The notes under the pieces were generated by a model. The model saw only the letters and a list, made by a program, of their open reading frames with translations. It did not search any database and was not told the DNA's origin. A program made the position numbers and the translations under genes. Shown here one piece after another: positions 1 to 9,141 of a stretch of DNA of 64,000 nucleotides. The stretch is from SCUD01 sp036824505 (GTDB taxonomy: Bacteria; Pseudomonadota; Gammaproteobacteria; Steroidobacterales; Steroidobacteraceae). The stretch covers positions 15,030 to 79,029 of the forward strand of contig DAITAA010000014.1 in the NCBI GenBank assembly GCA_036824505.1, written 5' to 3'. The first letter of the stretch is position 1. Each line of letters opens with the position of its first letter.

Positions 1-1349
1 AGAGCCGGTCGGTGTGCCGGGTGCTTCGAGTTTGTCTCACCGAACACCATCGGTTGCACGCGGCCAAAGATCGCGGCAAAGGCAACACCAAGTGAGATCA
101 GCAGGATCGGCGTGGCCCATGCCTGCTGGCGCATCGCGGTGGTCAGGATCAGGAATTCGCTCGCGAAGATGCCGAATGGCGGCAGACCGAGGATCGCGAG
201 CGAGCCCACCATGAGCCCCCAGCCGACAGCCGGCGAAAGCGCGTAGAGGCCGCGAATGTCCTCCATCATCTGCGTGCCGGCCTGCTGCGTCGCATGGCCC
301 ACCGTGTAGAAGATTGCGGACTTGGTCAGCGAATGCGCCGTCATGTGGAGGAGCGCGGCAAAGTTCGCCACTGCGCCGCCCATCCCGAATGCAAATGTGA
401 TGATGCCCATGTGCTCGATCGACGAATACGCGAACAGGCGCTTGATGTCGCGCTGCCGCCAGAGGAAGAAGGCGGCCAGCACGATCGACAGGAGCCCGAA
501 GCCCATCAGCATGTTGGATGGCAGCGTGGACTGCAGCGAACCCTCGACCAGCACCTTGCAGCGCACCACGGCGTAAAGCGCGACATTCAGCAGCAGGCCA
601 GACAATACGGCGGAAATCGGCGTCGGGCCCTCGGCATGCGCATCCGGCAGCCAGTTGTGGAGCGGCGCAAGCCCGGCCTTCGTGCCATAGCCAACCAGAA
701 GGAAAACGAAGGCGAGCGAGAGCACTGCAGGCTCGAGCTGGCCCTTGACGGCGTCGAGATGAGTCCAGAGAAGCGCGGTCACCCCTTCGCCACCCAGGAC
801 TTTCTCGGCCGCGAAATACAGCAGGATCGTGCCGAACAGCGCCTGCGCGATGCCGACGCCGCAGAGGATGAAATATTTCCAGCCGGCCTCGAGGCTCGCA
901 GGTGAGCGGTAGAGCGTGACGAGCAGCACCGTGGACAGCGTTGCAGCCTCCAGCGCCACCCACATGAGGCCGAGATTGTTGGTCGTGAGCGCGGCCAGCA
1001 TCGTGAGCATGAAGAGCTGAAACATGCCGTGGTACAGGCGCAGGCGTCGCGCGCTGACCCGGCCGTGTTCCTGCTCGCCGCGCATGTAGCGGCGCGAGAA
1101 CAACGAGGTTGTGAGTCCAACGAAGGCGGTCAGCGTCACCAGCAGGACATTGAACGGGTCAATGAAGAACTGCTCGTTGCCGGCCAGCAGGTTTCCTTCT
1201 GCGAACACACGGGCGGTCAGTGCGCAGGCGGCCGCAAAGGTCACGAGGCTCACCAGCACATTGACCTCGGCCGCACGCGGCCTGCCGCCGATGAACCCGA
1301 GAACGAATGCGCCGAGCAGGGGAGTTCCGAGCAGCAGGATGAACTCCAT
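1..1349 (-). CDS. hyfF: Hydrogenase-4 type subunit F (partial, 3' end outside window)
   Basis: Antiporter-like membrane subunit of a group 4 hydrogenase or hydrogenase-related complex, expected to carry protons across the inner membrane. The first 449 codons are present; E. coli HyfF is about 526 residues, so most of it is here. It is a multi-pass NuoL/N-like protein. The channel stretch GYGTKAGLAPLHNWLPDAH puts a conserved Lys at residue 224, SSIEHMG lies near 309, and a membrane Glu is at 134. No frame break is seen. The ATG lies one base past the hyfE stop, so the two are probably translationally coupled. The catalytic genes hyfG and hyfI would be expected beyond base 1. Confidence 0.9.
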   Translation of the reverse strand, partial: MEFILLLGTPLLGAFVLGFIGGRPRAAEVNVLVSLVTFAAACALTARVFAEGNLLAGNEQFFIDPFNVLLVTLTAFVGLTTSLFSRRYMRGEQEHGRVSARRLRLYHGMFQLFMLTMLAALTTNNLGLMWVALEAATLSTVLLVTLYRSPASLEAGWKYFILCGVGIAQALFGTILLYFAAEKVLGGEGVTALLWTHLDAVKGQLEPAVLSLAFVFLLVGYGTKAGLAPLHNWLPDAHAEGPTPISAVLSGLLLNVALYAVVRCKVLVEGSLQSTLPSNMLMGFGLLSIVLAAFFLWRQRDIKRLFAYSSIEHMGIITFAFGMGGAVANFAALLHMTAHSLTKSAIFYTVGHATQQAGTQMMEDIRGLYALSPAVGWGLMVGSLAILGLPPFGIFASEFLILTTAMRQQAWATPILLISLGVAFAAIFGRVQPMVFGETNSKHPAHRPA

Positions 1350-1350
1350 G

Positions 1351-2019
1351 CTACTGGTCCTCCTTCAACGACTCGAGATGATGCAGGTCGAGGCTGTCGA
1401 ACTGCTCGCGGATCTGGAAGAAGAAGACGCCCAGTACCAGCATCGCGACCAGCACGTCGAGTGCCACACCCAGTTCGACGACCATCGGCATGCCGTAGGT
1501 CGCGCTCATCGCGCCGAAGAAGAGCCCGTTCTCCATGGAGAGGAATGCGACCACCTGGGACATCGCCTTGCGCCGCGTGATCATGGTCAGGAAGGCGAGC
1601 AGGATCACCGCGATTGCGATCCCGATCGTGCTCTTCGTTGCCGTGCTGGCGAGTGCCGTGATGGGCTGGGCAAGACCGAAGGCGAAAATGACGATCAGGA
1701 GCCCCAGAAACATGGTGCCGGACGAATTGATCACGGGTTCCGCATCCCAGTAGACGCCGAGTCGCCGGATCAGCCGATGCAGCAGCCAGGGAAGGAAAAC
1801 CACCTTCAGTGCGAGCGTGAGCGCGGCTGAGTAATAAAGATGATTCGCGCCGGTGCGCCAGGCGAGCAGCAGCGTGGCGGCGCAAAGCAGCGCGCCCTGG
1901 GTGGCGAGCAGGTTGACCATGGTCACGACGCGGCGCTGCGAGAGCATCGCAAACGACAGCAGCAGCAGCAGCGCCGCGCAGAAATTCAGGATCTGCAGAT
2001 CGAACGATATGCCGGCCAC
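1351..2019 (-). CDS. hyfE: Hydrogenase-4 type subunit E
   Basis: Small membrane subunit (222 residues; E. coli HyfE is about 216) of the same Hyf-type complex, with a NuoK-like core. It is almost wholly hydrophobic, with about six to seven predicted membrane spans. Near the C-terminus it has the stretch AFLSMENGLFFGAM, whose Glu resembles the conserved acidic residue of NuoK/MrpC-like proteins. A GTG start at 2019 is chosen because it falls four bases after the hyfC stop and begins just before the hydrophobic region; longer in-frame starts would run into hyfC. It sits between hyfC and hyfF in a tightly packed minus-strand operon. Confidence 0.88.
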   Translation of the reverse strand: MAGISFDLQILNFCAALLLLLSFAMLSQRRVVTMVNLLATQGALLCAATLLLAWRTGANHLYYSAALTLALKVVFLPWLLHRLIRRLGVYWDAEPVINSSGTMFLGLLIVIFAFGLAQPITALASTATKSTIGIAIAVILLAFLTMITRRKAMSQVVAFLSMENGLFFGAMSATYGMPMVVELGVALDVLVAMLVLGVFFFQIREQFDSLDLHHLESLKEDQ

Positions 2020-2023
2020 TGCC

Positions 2024-2974
2024 TCAGGCTCCCAGCAACAGATGGACCAGCAGGCCCAGCACCGCGAGCAGGAATGCGGTCGCCAGGAACTCCGAGGCGC
2101 GGAATACGCGAAGCTTCGCGGACACCGCCTCGATGAGCGCAAGACCCGCACCCGCCAGCAGCAGCTTCAGGGCGAGAGCGGGAATCGCGACCAGCAACCC
2201 CGCGGGCCCCGCGCCCTCCGCGGCGACGCCCCAGGGAATGAACAGCGCGAACCCGATGCAGGCGTAGTTGAACAGCTTCAGTGCCGCGGCCCATTCCATC
2301 AGGGCCAGATGCCGCGCCGAGTACTCGAGCAGCATGGCCTCGTGGATCATCGTCAGCTCGAGATGCGTCGCGGGATTGTCCACCGGGATGCGCGCATTCT
2401 CGGCCAGCAATACCAGCAGGAATGCGACGCCGGTAAAGGCAGCGCTGGGGTAGATTGCGAGCTGCTGGCCGGTCAGACTTTCAGCGATCCCCGTCAGCGA
2501 TGTCGTCTGCGTGATCATCGCCGCAAGGAAGATCACCATCAGCAGGGCCGGTTCGGCCAGGAAGCCGATCATCATCTCGCGGCGCGCGCCCATCGTGCCG
2601 AATGCGGTACCAACGTCCATGGCCGCAAGTGCCATGAACATGCGCGCCGTTGCGAGCAGCCCGACAAGCGCGATGCTATCCGCCGCAATCGAAAGCGGCA
2701 GGCGCGTGGCCATCGAAGGAATGATCGCGGCCGCCAGCACCATCGTGCCGAACACGACATAGGGTGCGGCGCGGAACAGTGTCGAAGCATTTTCGGCAAG
2801 CACCGCGTCCTTGTGAAACAGCTTGCGGATCGCGCGCCAGGGCTGCAGCAGGCTTGGCGCGCTGCGATTCTGCAGCCACGCCCGGCATTGGTTGACCCAG
2901 CCGAGCAAGAGCGGTGCCGCCAGCACCGCAGCAATGATCTCCAGCGCCTGGGCGAGGATGCCGAGCGTGCTCAC
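2024..2974 (-). CDS. hyfC: Hydrogenase-4 type subunit C (NuoH-like)
   Basis: Membrane anchor subunit of 316 residues, homologous to NuoH and HycD, that would join the peripheral hydrogenase-like arm to the antiporter-like subunits. It is a multi-span protein with the NuoH/HycD-like charged loop ENARIPVDNPATHLELTMIH, followed by EYSARHLALMEW. The start overlaps the end of hyfB by four bases (ATGA), which indicates coupled translation. In E. coli hyfD lies between hyfC and hyfE; here hyfE follows directly. Confidence 0.92.
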   Translation of the reverse strand: MSTLGILAQALEIIAAVLAAPLLLGWVNQCRAWLQNRSAPSLLQPWRAIRKLFHKDAVLAENASTLFRAAPYVVFGTMVLAAAIIPSMATRLPLSIAADSIALVGLLATARMFMALAAMDVGTAFGTMGARREMMIGFLAEPALLMVIFLAAMITQTTSLTGIAESLTGQQLAIYPSAAFTGVAFLLVLLAENARIPVDNPATHLELTMIHEAMLLEYSARHLALMEWAAALKLFNYACIGFALFIPWGVAAEGAGPAGLLVAIPALALKLLLAGAGLALIEAVSAKLRVFRASEFLATAFLLAVLGLLVHLLLGA

Positions 2975-4959
2975 AGGACGAGCGCCAGCAGCACGAGCAG
3001 AGTGATGAAGCTGAACATCAGGTAGGTCGCGATCCGCCCGCGCTGCAGGACCGCGACCCGCTCCGCGACGCGGCCGACCAGCGCGGCGAGCGGCTCGTAG
3101 GCGCCACGCCAGATGCGATCGCTGACGGTGACGCGGTAGAGCGGCGCCGCATCATCCGGCGCCGGCAGATCCCGCTCCATCAGGAAGAAACCCTCGAAAA
3201 TGTGGCGGATCGGCTGACCAAAGCCCTCGGCCGTGTCCTGCATGCGCGAATCGAGCCGCGCAAAGCCGCAGCCCCAGGCTGCTGCGCGCCGCACACGCCG
3301 GTGGTAAAGGCGGCTCACTGCGTACAGTGTCGCGACGATGATCAGCGCGGCGACCAGCAGGAAGGCGAATGGGCCATAGGACGCAGCACCGGCAGGCGTC
3401 GGCGCCAGCAGCCACCACTCGCTTGTGCGCTGGCCCAGCGTGACACCCAGGAGTTCCGAGCTCGCGGCGTCGAGCAGCCCAATGACCTGCACCGGCAGCA
3501 GGCCGAGCACGATACAGGCCAGCGCCAGCCAGCCAAGACCAATGCGTTGCAAAAGATTCGCGTCGTGGGCATCCGCGAGCGCCGCTTCACGCGGTTGGCC
3601 GAGAAAAATCACGCCGAAGAACTTGACCATCACATAGCCGGCGAGCGCCGCGCATAGCGCGACGACCGCCGCGCCGACCGGCAGCAGCATATTGACGAAC
3701 GGCCGCGGCACGTCGTCGGTGAAAAGGAACGACTGCAACAGCAGCCATTCGGATACGAATCCGTTCAACGGCGGCAGTCCCGCGATCGCGAGCACGCCCA
3801 CGAGCGTCAGCCAGGCGACCCAGGGCATGCGATGGATCAGGCCGCCGAGCCTGCCGAGATTCCTGTGCCCGGTCGCATGCAGCACGGCCCCGGTGCCCAG
3901 GAACAGCAGGCTCTTCATGACCGCGTGGTTCACGCAGTGATAGAGCGTCGCGATCAGCGCCAGCGCCGCGATCGCGCCCATGCCGAGGCCCTGGAAGATG
4001 AGCGTGAGGCCGAAGCCGGTGAAGATGACGCCGGTATTCTCGATCGACGACCAGGCCAGCAGGCGCTTCATGTCGGTCTGTACGGCCGCGAATATCACGC
4101 CGTAGAAGGCCGAGATCAAACCGAGTGCGAGCGCGATGAGGCCCCACCACCATTGCGGGTCGCCGATCAGGTCGAGCGTCAGGCGTAACATGCCGTAGAC
4201 AGCCGTCTTCAGCATGACACCACTCATCAGCGCGGAGACCGGGGAGGGTGCGGCCGGATGCGCCTCGGGCAGCCACACGTGCAACGGGACTAGCCCCGCC
4301 TTCGCGCCGAATCCGGTCAGTGCGAGCAGGAACGCGAGCGATGCCATGGATGGCGTCAGTGGTGTCGCACGCATCGCGTCGAATGTCAGTTGCCAGCCGC
4401 CGCCCTGCAGCATGCCGAAGCAGAACAGGATGCAGATCGCGCCCACGTGCGCCATCACGAAGTAGAGAAAACCGGCGCGCCGGATCTCCGGAAGCCGGTG
4501 CTGGGAGATCACCAGGAAATACGAAGCGATCGCCGTCGTTTCCCAGCCGACCATGAACGAATAAGCATCATCAGCGATCAGCACCAGGCCCATGCCGGCC
4601 AGGAACCAGTGGTACTGCAGGCACAGCAGACCCGGCGGCGTGCCCTCGCCCTTGCGGAAGTAGCCCGCGGCAAACAGTGAAACACCGGTTGCGGCGACGC
4701 CGAGCAGCAGCAAGAAAACGCAGGACAGCGCGTCGCGGCGCAGGTGAATCGGCAGGTCGGGGAGGCCGATCGGCAGCACGAGCTGCTCCGGCGGAAGCGC
4801 AATGCTGGTCGCCGCGGTCACCGCGAGCGCGAGCCCGACGAGCGCGCCCAGCGGAAACAGCAAGCGAGCGACGAGCTCCATGCTGCGCACGGCAGCAAGC
4901 CCCGCAATGCCGATCGCGCCCCAGGCCACGAGCAGCGCGAGACAGAAGCTCAAGTTCAT
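2971..4959 (-). CDS. hyfB: Hydrogenase-4 type subunit B (NuoL-like)
   Basis: Large antiporter-like membrane subunit (662 residues, usual length for HyfB/HycC) of a Hyf-type complex. Residues about 120-430 form the proton-conducting transporter domain: a membrane Glu at 140 in VGWETTAIASYF, Lys220 in GFGAKAGLVPLHVWLPEAH, Lys251 in MSGVMLKTAVYG and a later SSIENTGVIF motif. A long C-terminal extension with a final membrane helix follows, as in HycC. It is the first gene of the operon hyfB-C-E-F read leftwards. Only 12 bases separate its start from the stop of the DUF255 gene upstream on the same strand, so a dedicated promoter is not obvious. Confidence 0.93.
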   Translation of the reverse strand: MNLSFCLALLVAWGAIGIAGLAAVRSMELVARLLFPLGALVGLALAVTAATSIALPPEQLVLPIGLPDLPIHLRRDALSCVFLLLLGVAATGVSLFAAGYFRKGEGTPPGLLCLQYHWFLAGMGLVLIADDAYSFMVGWETTAIASYFLVISQHRLPEIRRAGFLYFVMAHVGAICILFCFGMLQGGGWQLTFDAMRATPLTPSMASLAFLLALTGFGAKAGLVPLHVWLPEAHPAAPSPVSALMSGVMLKTAVYGMLRLTLDLIGDPQWWWGLIALALGLISAFYGVIFAAVQTDMKRLLAWSSIENTGVIFTGFGLTLIFQGLGMGAIAALALIATLYHCVNHAVMKSLLFLGTGAVLHATGHRNLGRLGGLIHRMPWVAWLTLVGVLAIAGLPPLNGFVSEWLLLQSFLFTDDVPRPFVNMLLPVGAAVVALCAALAGYVMVKFFGVIFLGQPREAALADAHDANLLQRIGLGWLALACIVLGLLPVQVIGLLDAASSELLGVTLGQRTSEWWLLAPTPAGAASYGPFAFLLVAALIIVATLYAVSRLYHRRVRRAAAWGCGFARLDSRMQDTAEGFGQPIRHIFEGFFLMERDLPAPDDAAPLYRVTVSDRIWRGAYEPLAALVGRVAERVAVLQRGRIATYLMFSFITLLVLLALVL

Positions 4960-4971
4960 TGGCCGATCATT

Positions 4972-7065
4972 CTATGCGGCCTGCAGCTTGTCGCGCAGCG
5001 CCCGGATCAGCAGCGGCAGTTCGGTAATCGGCTCCGAACATTGCGGACCGCGGCAGACATACGCGACGGTTCCGGCGCGAGCCTGCTTCGACGCAATTGA
5101 ATCGGGCAGGCCCGTGGCATCCGCCGGCACGGCGAAGACCATGCGGCGCGGCGCATATTGCGTCGCAAGCGCAATCGACCATGCGATGGCAGCATCGGCA
5201 TGCCCGCGTATCACGACGACTTCGCCGGGATCCAGATGCTCATCCAGCGCGTTGACGAGCGACGTATGCGCCTGTGGCGCGCGCTGCATCGAAGGAAGAC
5301 CACCGCGCAGGCAGGCCTCCGCAGCGTCGAGATAGCGGGTATCGGCCAGCAGCCAGCCGAGTCTCGCGAGCGCCAGTGCCGCAATGCCATTGCCCGACGG
5401 CGTCGCCTCGTCGGCAAATCCCTTCGGCCGGTGCAATGGCGGATCGAGGCCCTCCGCCGTGAACCAGAATCCGCCGCGCTCACGGTCCATGAACCTGGCA
5501 AGCAAGGCCTCGGCCAGGTCCCGGGCGAAGTCAAGATCCTCGCTGCGCCAGCGGGCCTGCAGCAGTTCGAGCAGGCCGTCGAGCAGGAATGCGTAATCGT
5601 CGAGATACGCGGGAAAGCGCGCGGCGCCATCCTTCCACACCGCCAGCAACTGGCCATCCCTCCAGCAGTTCAAGCGCATGAAATCGACTGCGCGCGCGGC
5701 CGCCTCGACGTGGCCCGGCTCGCCGAGCAGGCGACCGCTGATTGCAAGGCCCCGGATCATCAGCCCGTTCCACGCGGCCAGTACCTTGTCATCGCGACCG
5801 GGCCGCACGCGCCGCTCACGAACTGCGAGGAGCCGGGCGCGGCCGGAGCCGAGCAGGGCCGTGACGGCCCCCGGCTGCAGGCCGAGTTCTTCGGCAATCT
5901 GCTCGATGGCGACGTAGCAGTGCAGATGCCACGCGCCCTCGAAGTTGGGCTCACGATCGAGGCCGAAGCGGCGCGCGAGCACGCGGTACTCGTCCGCTGG
6001 CAGGATCGACTCGACTTCGGCGCGATCCCACACATAGAACCGGCCCTCGTGGCCCTCGGAATCGGCATCCAGCGTCGAGTAGAACCCGCCTTCCGGCGCC
6101 CGCATCTCGCGCATGACCCAAGCGGCTGTTTCAACGGCGATCCGGCGGAAGAATTCGTCGCCCGTTGCGACGGCTGCCTGCGCGCAGAGCGCGAGCAGCG
6201 GGCCGTTGTCGTAGAGCATCTTCTCGAAGTGCGGAATCATCCAGTACGGATCCACGGAATAGCGGCAGAAACCGCCGCCGAGCTGGTCGTAGAGCCCGCC
6301 CTCGGCCATTCGCTTCAGCGTCAGCGTCGCCATGTACAGCGCCTTGAGATCAGGCGTAAGACTCGATGACGATGCCTGCCAGTCCCGCAGCAGGCGTTCG
6401 ATGCTGGCCGGGTGTGGAAATTTTGGCGCGCCGCCGAAGCCGCCATGCTCTTCGTCGAAGCTCGCCTCCAGCTCCCGGCGGCAGGCCAGCAGCGGCGCAC
6501 TGCCGAGGGGCACACCCGCATCGCCGGGGGGCGGCACCAGCTCGGTGAAGACGCTCTGTAGCGCCGCATTCTGGGAACGCACCTGGTCGCGATTGTCGCG
6601 GTAGAAGGCAGCCACCCGCTCGAGCAGCTCGGTGAAGGCCGGCATCCCGTAGCGCGCCTGTTTCGGGAAGTACGTGCCACCGAAGTACGGGGTCAAGTCG
6701 TCCGGCGCGAGGAACATCGTCAACGGCCAGCCGCCGCCGCGTTGCGCGAGCACCTGGTGTGCGATCTGGTAGACCTTGTCGAGATCGGGCCTTTCCTCGC
6801 GATCGACCTTGACGTTCACGAACAGCCGGTTCATCACCTCGGCAGTCGCCGGGTCCTCGAAGGACTCGTGGGCCATCACATGGCACCAGTGACAGGCGGA
6901 ATAGCCGATCGAGAGAAGGATCGGACGATCCAGCTCCCTGGCCTTCGCAAGCGCAGCCTCGCCCCAGGGATACCAGTCCACCGGATTGGCCGCGTGCTGC
7001 AGCAGGTATGGGCTGGTTTCGCCTGCGAGCCGGTTTTTCAGCAGTGCGCGGGGCTCGGCATGCAT
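4972..7065 (-). CDS. Thioredoxin-fold DUF255 protein (YyaL/SPATA20 family)
   Basis: Cytoplasmic protein of 697 residues with an N-terminal thioredoxin-like domain and a C-terminal alpha/alpha-toroid resembling sugar epimerases. The family opening RLAGETSPYLLQHAANPVDW is followed by the CxxC-type motif YSACHWCHVM near residue 55, VNVKVDREERPDLD, and GGGWPLTMFLAPD. The toroid region includes GGGFCRYSVDPYWMIPHFEK. The molecular function of the family is not established; a redox or nucleoside-sugar role is only inferred. The ATG at 7065 is chosen because family similarity begins there, although the frame stays open further upstream and would overlap rlmI antisense. It lies just upstream of hyfB on the same strand and could be co-transcribed. 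Confidence 0.9.
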   Translation of the reverse strand: MHAEPRALLKNRLAGETSPYLLQHAANPVDWYPWGEAALAKARELDRPILLSIGYSACHWCHVMAHESFEDPATAEVMNRLFVNVKVDREERPDLDKVYQIAHQVLAQRGGGWPLTMFLAPDDLTPYFGGTYFPKQARYGMPAFTELLERVAAFYRDNRDQVRSQNAALQSVFTELVPPPGDAGVPLGSAPLLACRRELEASFDEEHGGFGGAPKFPHPASIERLLRDWQASSSSLTPDLKALYMATLTLKRMAEGGLYDQLGGGFCRYSVDPYWMIPHFEKMLYDNGPLLALCAQAAVATGDEFFRRIAVETAAWVMREMRAPEGGFYSTLDADSEGHEGRFYVWDRAEVESILPADEYRVLARRFGLDREPNFEGAWHLHCYVAIEQIAEELGLQPGAVTALLGSGRARLLAVRERRVRPGRDDKVLAAWNGLMIRGLAISGRLLGEPGHVEAAARAVDFMRLNCWRDGQLLAVWKDGAARFPAYLDDYAFLLDGLLELLQARWRSEDLDFARDLAEALLARFMDRERGGFWFTAEGLDPPLHRPKGFADEATPSGNGIAALALARLGWLLADTRYLDAAEACLRGGLPSMQRAPQAHTSLVNALDEHLDPGEVVVIRGHADAAIAWSIALATQYAPRRMVFAVPADATGLPDSIASKQARAGTVAYVCRGPQCSEPITELPLLIRALRDKLQAA

Positions 7066-7128
7066 GTCGATGGGGCCGTGGTCGGGTAGAATTCCAGCCA
7101 CTATAGCCACGGCGCCGCGTTCCCGCGA

Positions 7129-8355
7129 ATGTCGAGCATCCCTGAAACCAGTGCAGTCGCAAGCGACGGCCTGCGACCAATCGTGCTGAAGCCGCAGGAA
7201 GAGCGCCGCCTTCAGGCCGGGCACCTGTGGATCTTCTCCAATGAAGTGAACGTGGCCGCCACGCCGCTCACGGACTTCACTCCGGGCGAGCATGTGCAGG
7301 TGCGCTCGAGCCACGACCGCTTTCTCGGTTATGCCTATGTCAACCCGCGCACCCTGATCAGCGCGCGCCTGCTGGGCCGTGATCCCGACTATCCGCCGGG
7401 AAAGTCGCTGCTGGTGCACCGCTTCAAGGTCGCACTCGCCATGCGTCAAAGACTCTATTCGGCGCCTTTCTACCGGCTCGCCTTTGGCGAAGCCGACCTG
7501 CTGCCCGGACTCGTCGTGGATCGCTATGGCAGCGTGCTGGTGGCGCAGATCGGCACGGCCGGCATGGAGGCGATGAAGGGCGAGATCCTGGACGCCCTGG
7601 TCAAGGTGCTCGATCCCGATGCCGTGCTGTGGAAGAACGATTCGTCGATCCGCGAACTGGAAGGGCTCGAGCGCTACACAGAGACCGCGTTCGGAACCGT
7701 GCCTGACATGGTCGAAGTGCCGGAGGGCGGCGTACTGTTCCGCGTGCCGCTCGCCGCCGGCCAGAAGACCGGCTGGTACTTTGACCAGGCCGGCAATCGC
7801 GCCCTTTTTGCACGCCATGCAAAGGACCAGCGCGTGCTGGATGTCTTCAGCTATGCGGGCAGTTTCGGCCTGCAGGCGGCGCGGGCGGGCGCGGCCGAAG
7901 TGACCTGCATCGATTCGTCTGCTTCGGCGCTCGAGGCTGCGGCTGCGACCGCAGAAGCCAATGGCCTCGAGGTCGAACTGCTGAAAGGCGATGCCTTCGA
8001 CATGCTGGAAGCCCTGCACACGGATCACCGCCGCTTCGACCTGGTGGTCATCGATCCACCTGCGTTCATCAAGCGCAAGAAAGATCATCCGAAGGGCCTC
8101 GCCGCCTATCGGCGCCTGAACCAGCTCGCGATGCAGATGCTCGATCGCGACGGACTGCTGCTGTCCTGTTCCTGCTCCTACCACCTGGCACCCGGCGAAC
8201 TGACCGACTCGGTGCAGCGGGCTGCACGTCACCTGGGGCGATTTGCCCAGCTCATCGGGGTGGGTGCGCAGGCACCGGACCATCCCGTGCATCCGGCCAT
8301 CGATGAAACCCGCTATCTGCGGGCATTCCTGTTCCGGGTCGTCGATTCATGCTGA
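7129..8355 (+). CDS. rlmI: 23S rRNA (cytosine-C5) methyltransferase RlmI-like
   Basis: SAM-dependent methyltransferase of 408 residues (E. coli RlmI is 396) predicted to methylate C1962 of 23S rRNA. An N-terminal PUA-like domain (LKPQEERRLQAGHLWIFSNE, about residues 20-40) precedes an RlmI-type linker and a Rossmann methyltransferase domain. The SAM-binding motif LDVFSYAGSFGLQAA is near residue 240. The catalytic segment VVIDPPAFIKRKKDH and the cysteine motif SCSCSYHL follow. Its stop overlaps the start of lgt by seven bases. It is transcribed divergently from the DUF255 gene, with 63 bases between starts and no clear Shine-Dalgarno sequence. Confidence 0.9.
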   Translation: MSSIPETSAVASDGLRPIVLKPQEERRLQAGHLWIFSNEVNVAATPLTDFTPGEHVQVRSSHDRFLGYAYVNPRTLISARLLGRDPDYPPGKSLLVHRFKVALAMRQRLYSAPFYRLAFGEADLLPGLVVDRYGSVLVAQIGTAGMEAMKGEILDALVKVLDPDAVLWKNDSSIRELEGLERYTETAFGTVPDMVEVPEGGVLFRVPLAAGQKTGWYFDQAGNRALFARHAKDQRVLDVFSYAGSFGLQAARAGAAEVTCIDSSASALEAAAATAEANGLEVELLKGDAFDMLEALHTDHRRFDLVVIDPPAFIKRKKDHPKGLAAYRRLNQLAMQMLDRDGLLLSCSCSYHLAPGELTDSVQRAARHLGRFAQLIGVGAQAPDHPVHPAIDETRYLRAFLFRVVDSC

Positions 8356-9140
8356 TCTATCCGGAGATCGATTCCGTCGCGCTCGAGCTCGGGCCCGTGA
8401 AAATCCACTGGTACGGGCTCATGTACGTGATCGGCTTCATCGCGGGCTGGTGGCTGGCGCGCCGGCGGGCGGCTATGCCGGGCTCGACCTGGAAGCCGGT
8501 GGACGTGGACGACCTGATCTTCTTCGCCGCGATCGGCGTCATCGCCGGGGGGCGCCTCGGCTGGATACTCGTCTACGGTTTTGATCGGTTGCTGGCCGAT
8601 CCGCTTTCGATCATCCGCGTCTGGGAAGGCGGCATGTCTTTCCACGGCGGGCTCGCGGGCGTCATGATCGCGGTCGCCTGGTTCGCGCGCCGGCGCGGGC
8701 GGAGAATTGCGGACGTGTTCGATTTCACGGCACCGCTGCCCGCGATCGGCCTGTTTGCGGGCCGCATCGGCAATTTCATCAATGGCGAACTGTGGGGCAA
8801 GCCGACAGACGTACCCTGGGGCTTTCTGGTCGGTGCCGATGTCCGGCATGCAACTCAGCTCTACGAGGCGGCGCTGGAAGGGATCGTGCTGTTCATCGTG
8901 ATCTGGTGGTTCACGTCGAAGCCGCGCCCGCGGCTCGCGCCTGCCGGACTGTTCCTGACCCTTTATGCGGCATTCCGGATCCTGGTCGAGTTCCTGCGGC
9001 TGCCGGACGCCAATATCGGCTACCTCGCGTTCGGCTGGGTGACGATGGGCCAGCTCCTGTCGCTGCCGGTGCTGGCTGCCGGGCTTGCGATGCTCACCTG
9101 GGCCTTGCGTCGGCGCGAGCATTCCGGAAACTACGCCTGA
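8349..9140 (+). CDS. lgt: Phosphatidylglycerol--prolipoprotein diacylglyceryl transferase
   Basis: Inner-membrane enzyme (263 residues) that transfers diacylglycerol from phosphatidylglycerol to the lipobox cysteine of prolipoproteins, the first step of lipoprotein maturation. The protein is multi-spanning and carries HGGLAGVMIAV and the family signature GRIGNFINGELWG around residue 140. The N-terminal IHWYGLMYVIGF is typical. The ATG overlaps the end of rlmI, and thyA begins one base after its stop; the lgt-thyA-folA order is common in gammaproteobacteria. Likely clients in this window include LolB, RlpA and the LEA2-type protein. Confidence 0.96.
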   Translation: MLIYPEIDSVALELGPVKIHWYGLMYVIGFIAGWWLARRRAAMPGSTWKPVDVDDLIFFAAIGVIAGGRLGWILVYGFDRLLADPLSIIRVWEGGMSFHGGLAGVMIAVAWFARRRGRRIADVFDFTAPLPAIGLFAGRIGNFINGELWGKPTDVPWGFLVGADVRHATQLYEAALEGIVLFIVIWWFTSKPRPRLAPAGLFLTLYAAFRILVEFLRLPDANIGYLAFGWVTMGQLLSLPVLAAGLAMLTWALRRREHSGNYA

Positions 9141-9141
9141 T

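Noticed and set aside
7065..8292. A 5' extension of the DUF255 gene of about 400 codons on the minus strand
   Set aside because: It is the antisense of rlmI. Family similarity starts at the ATG at 7065, and the extra translation has no domain features.
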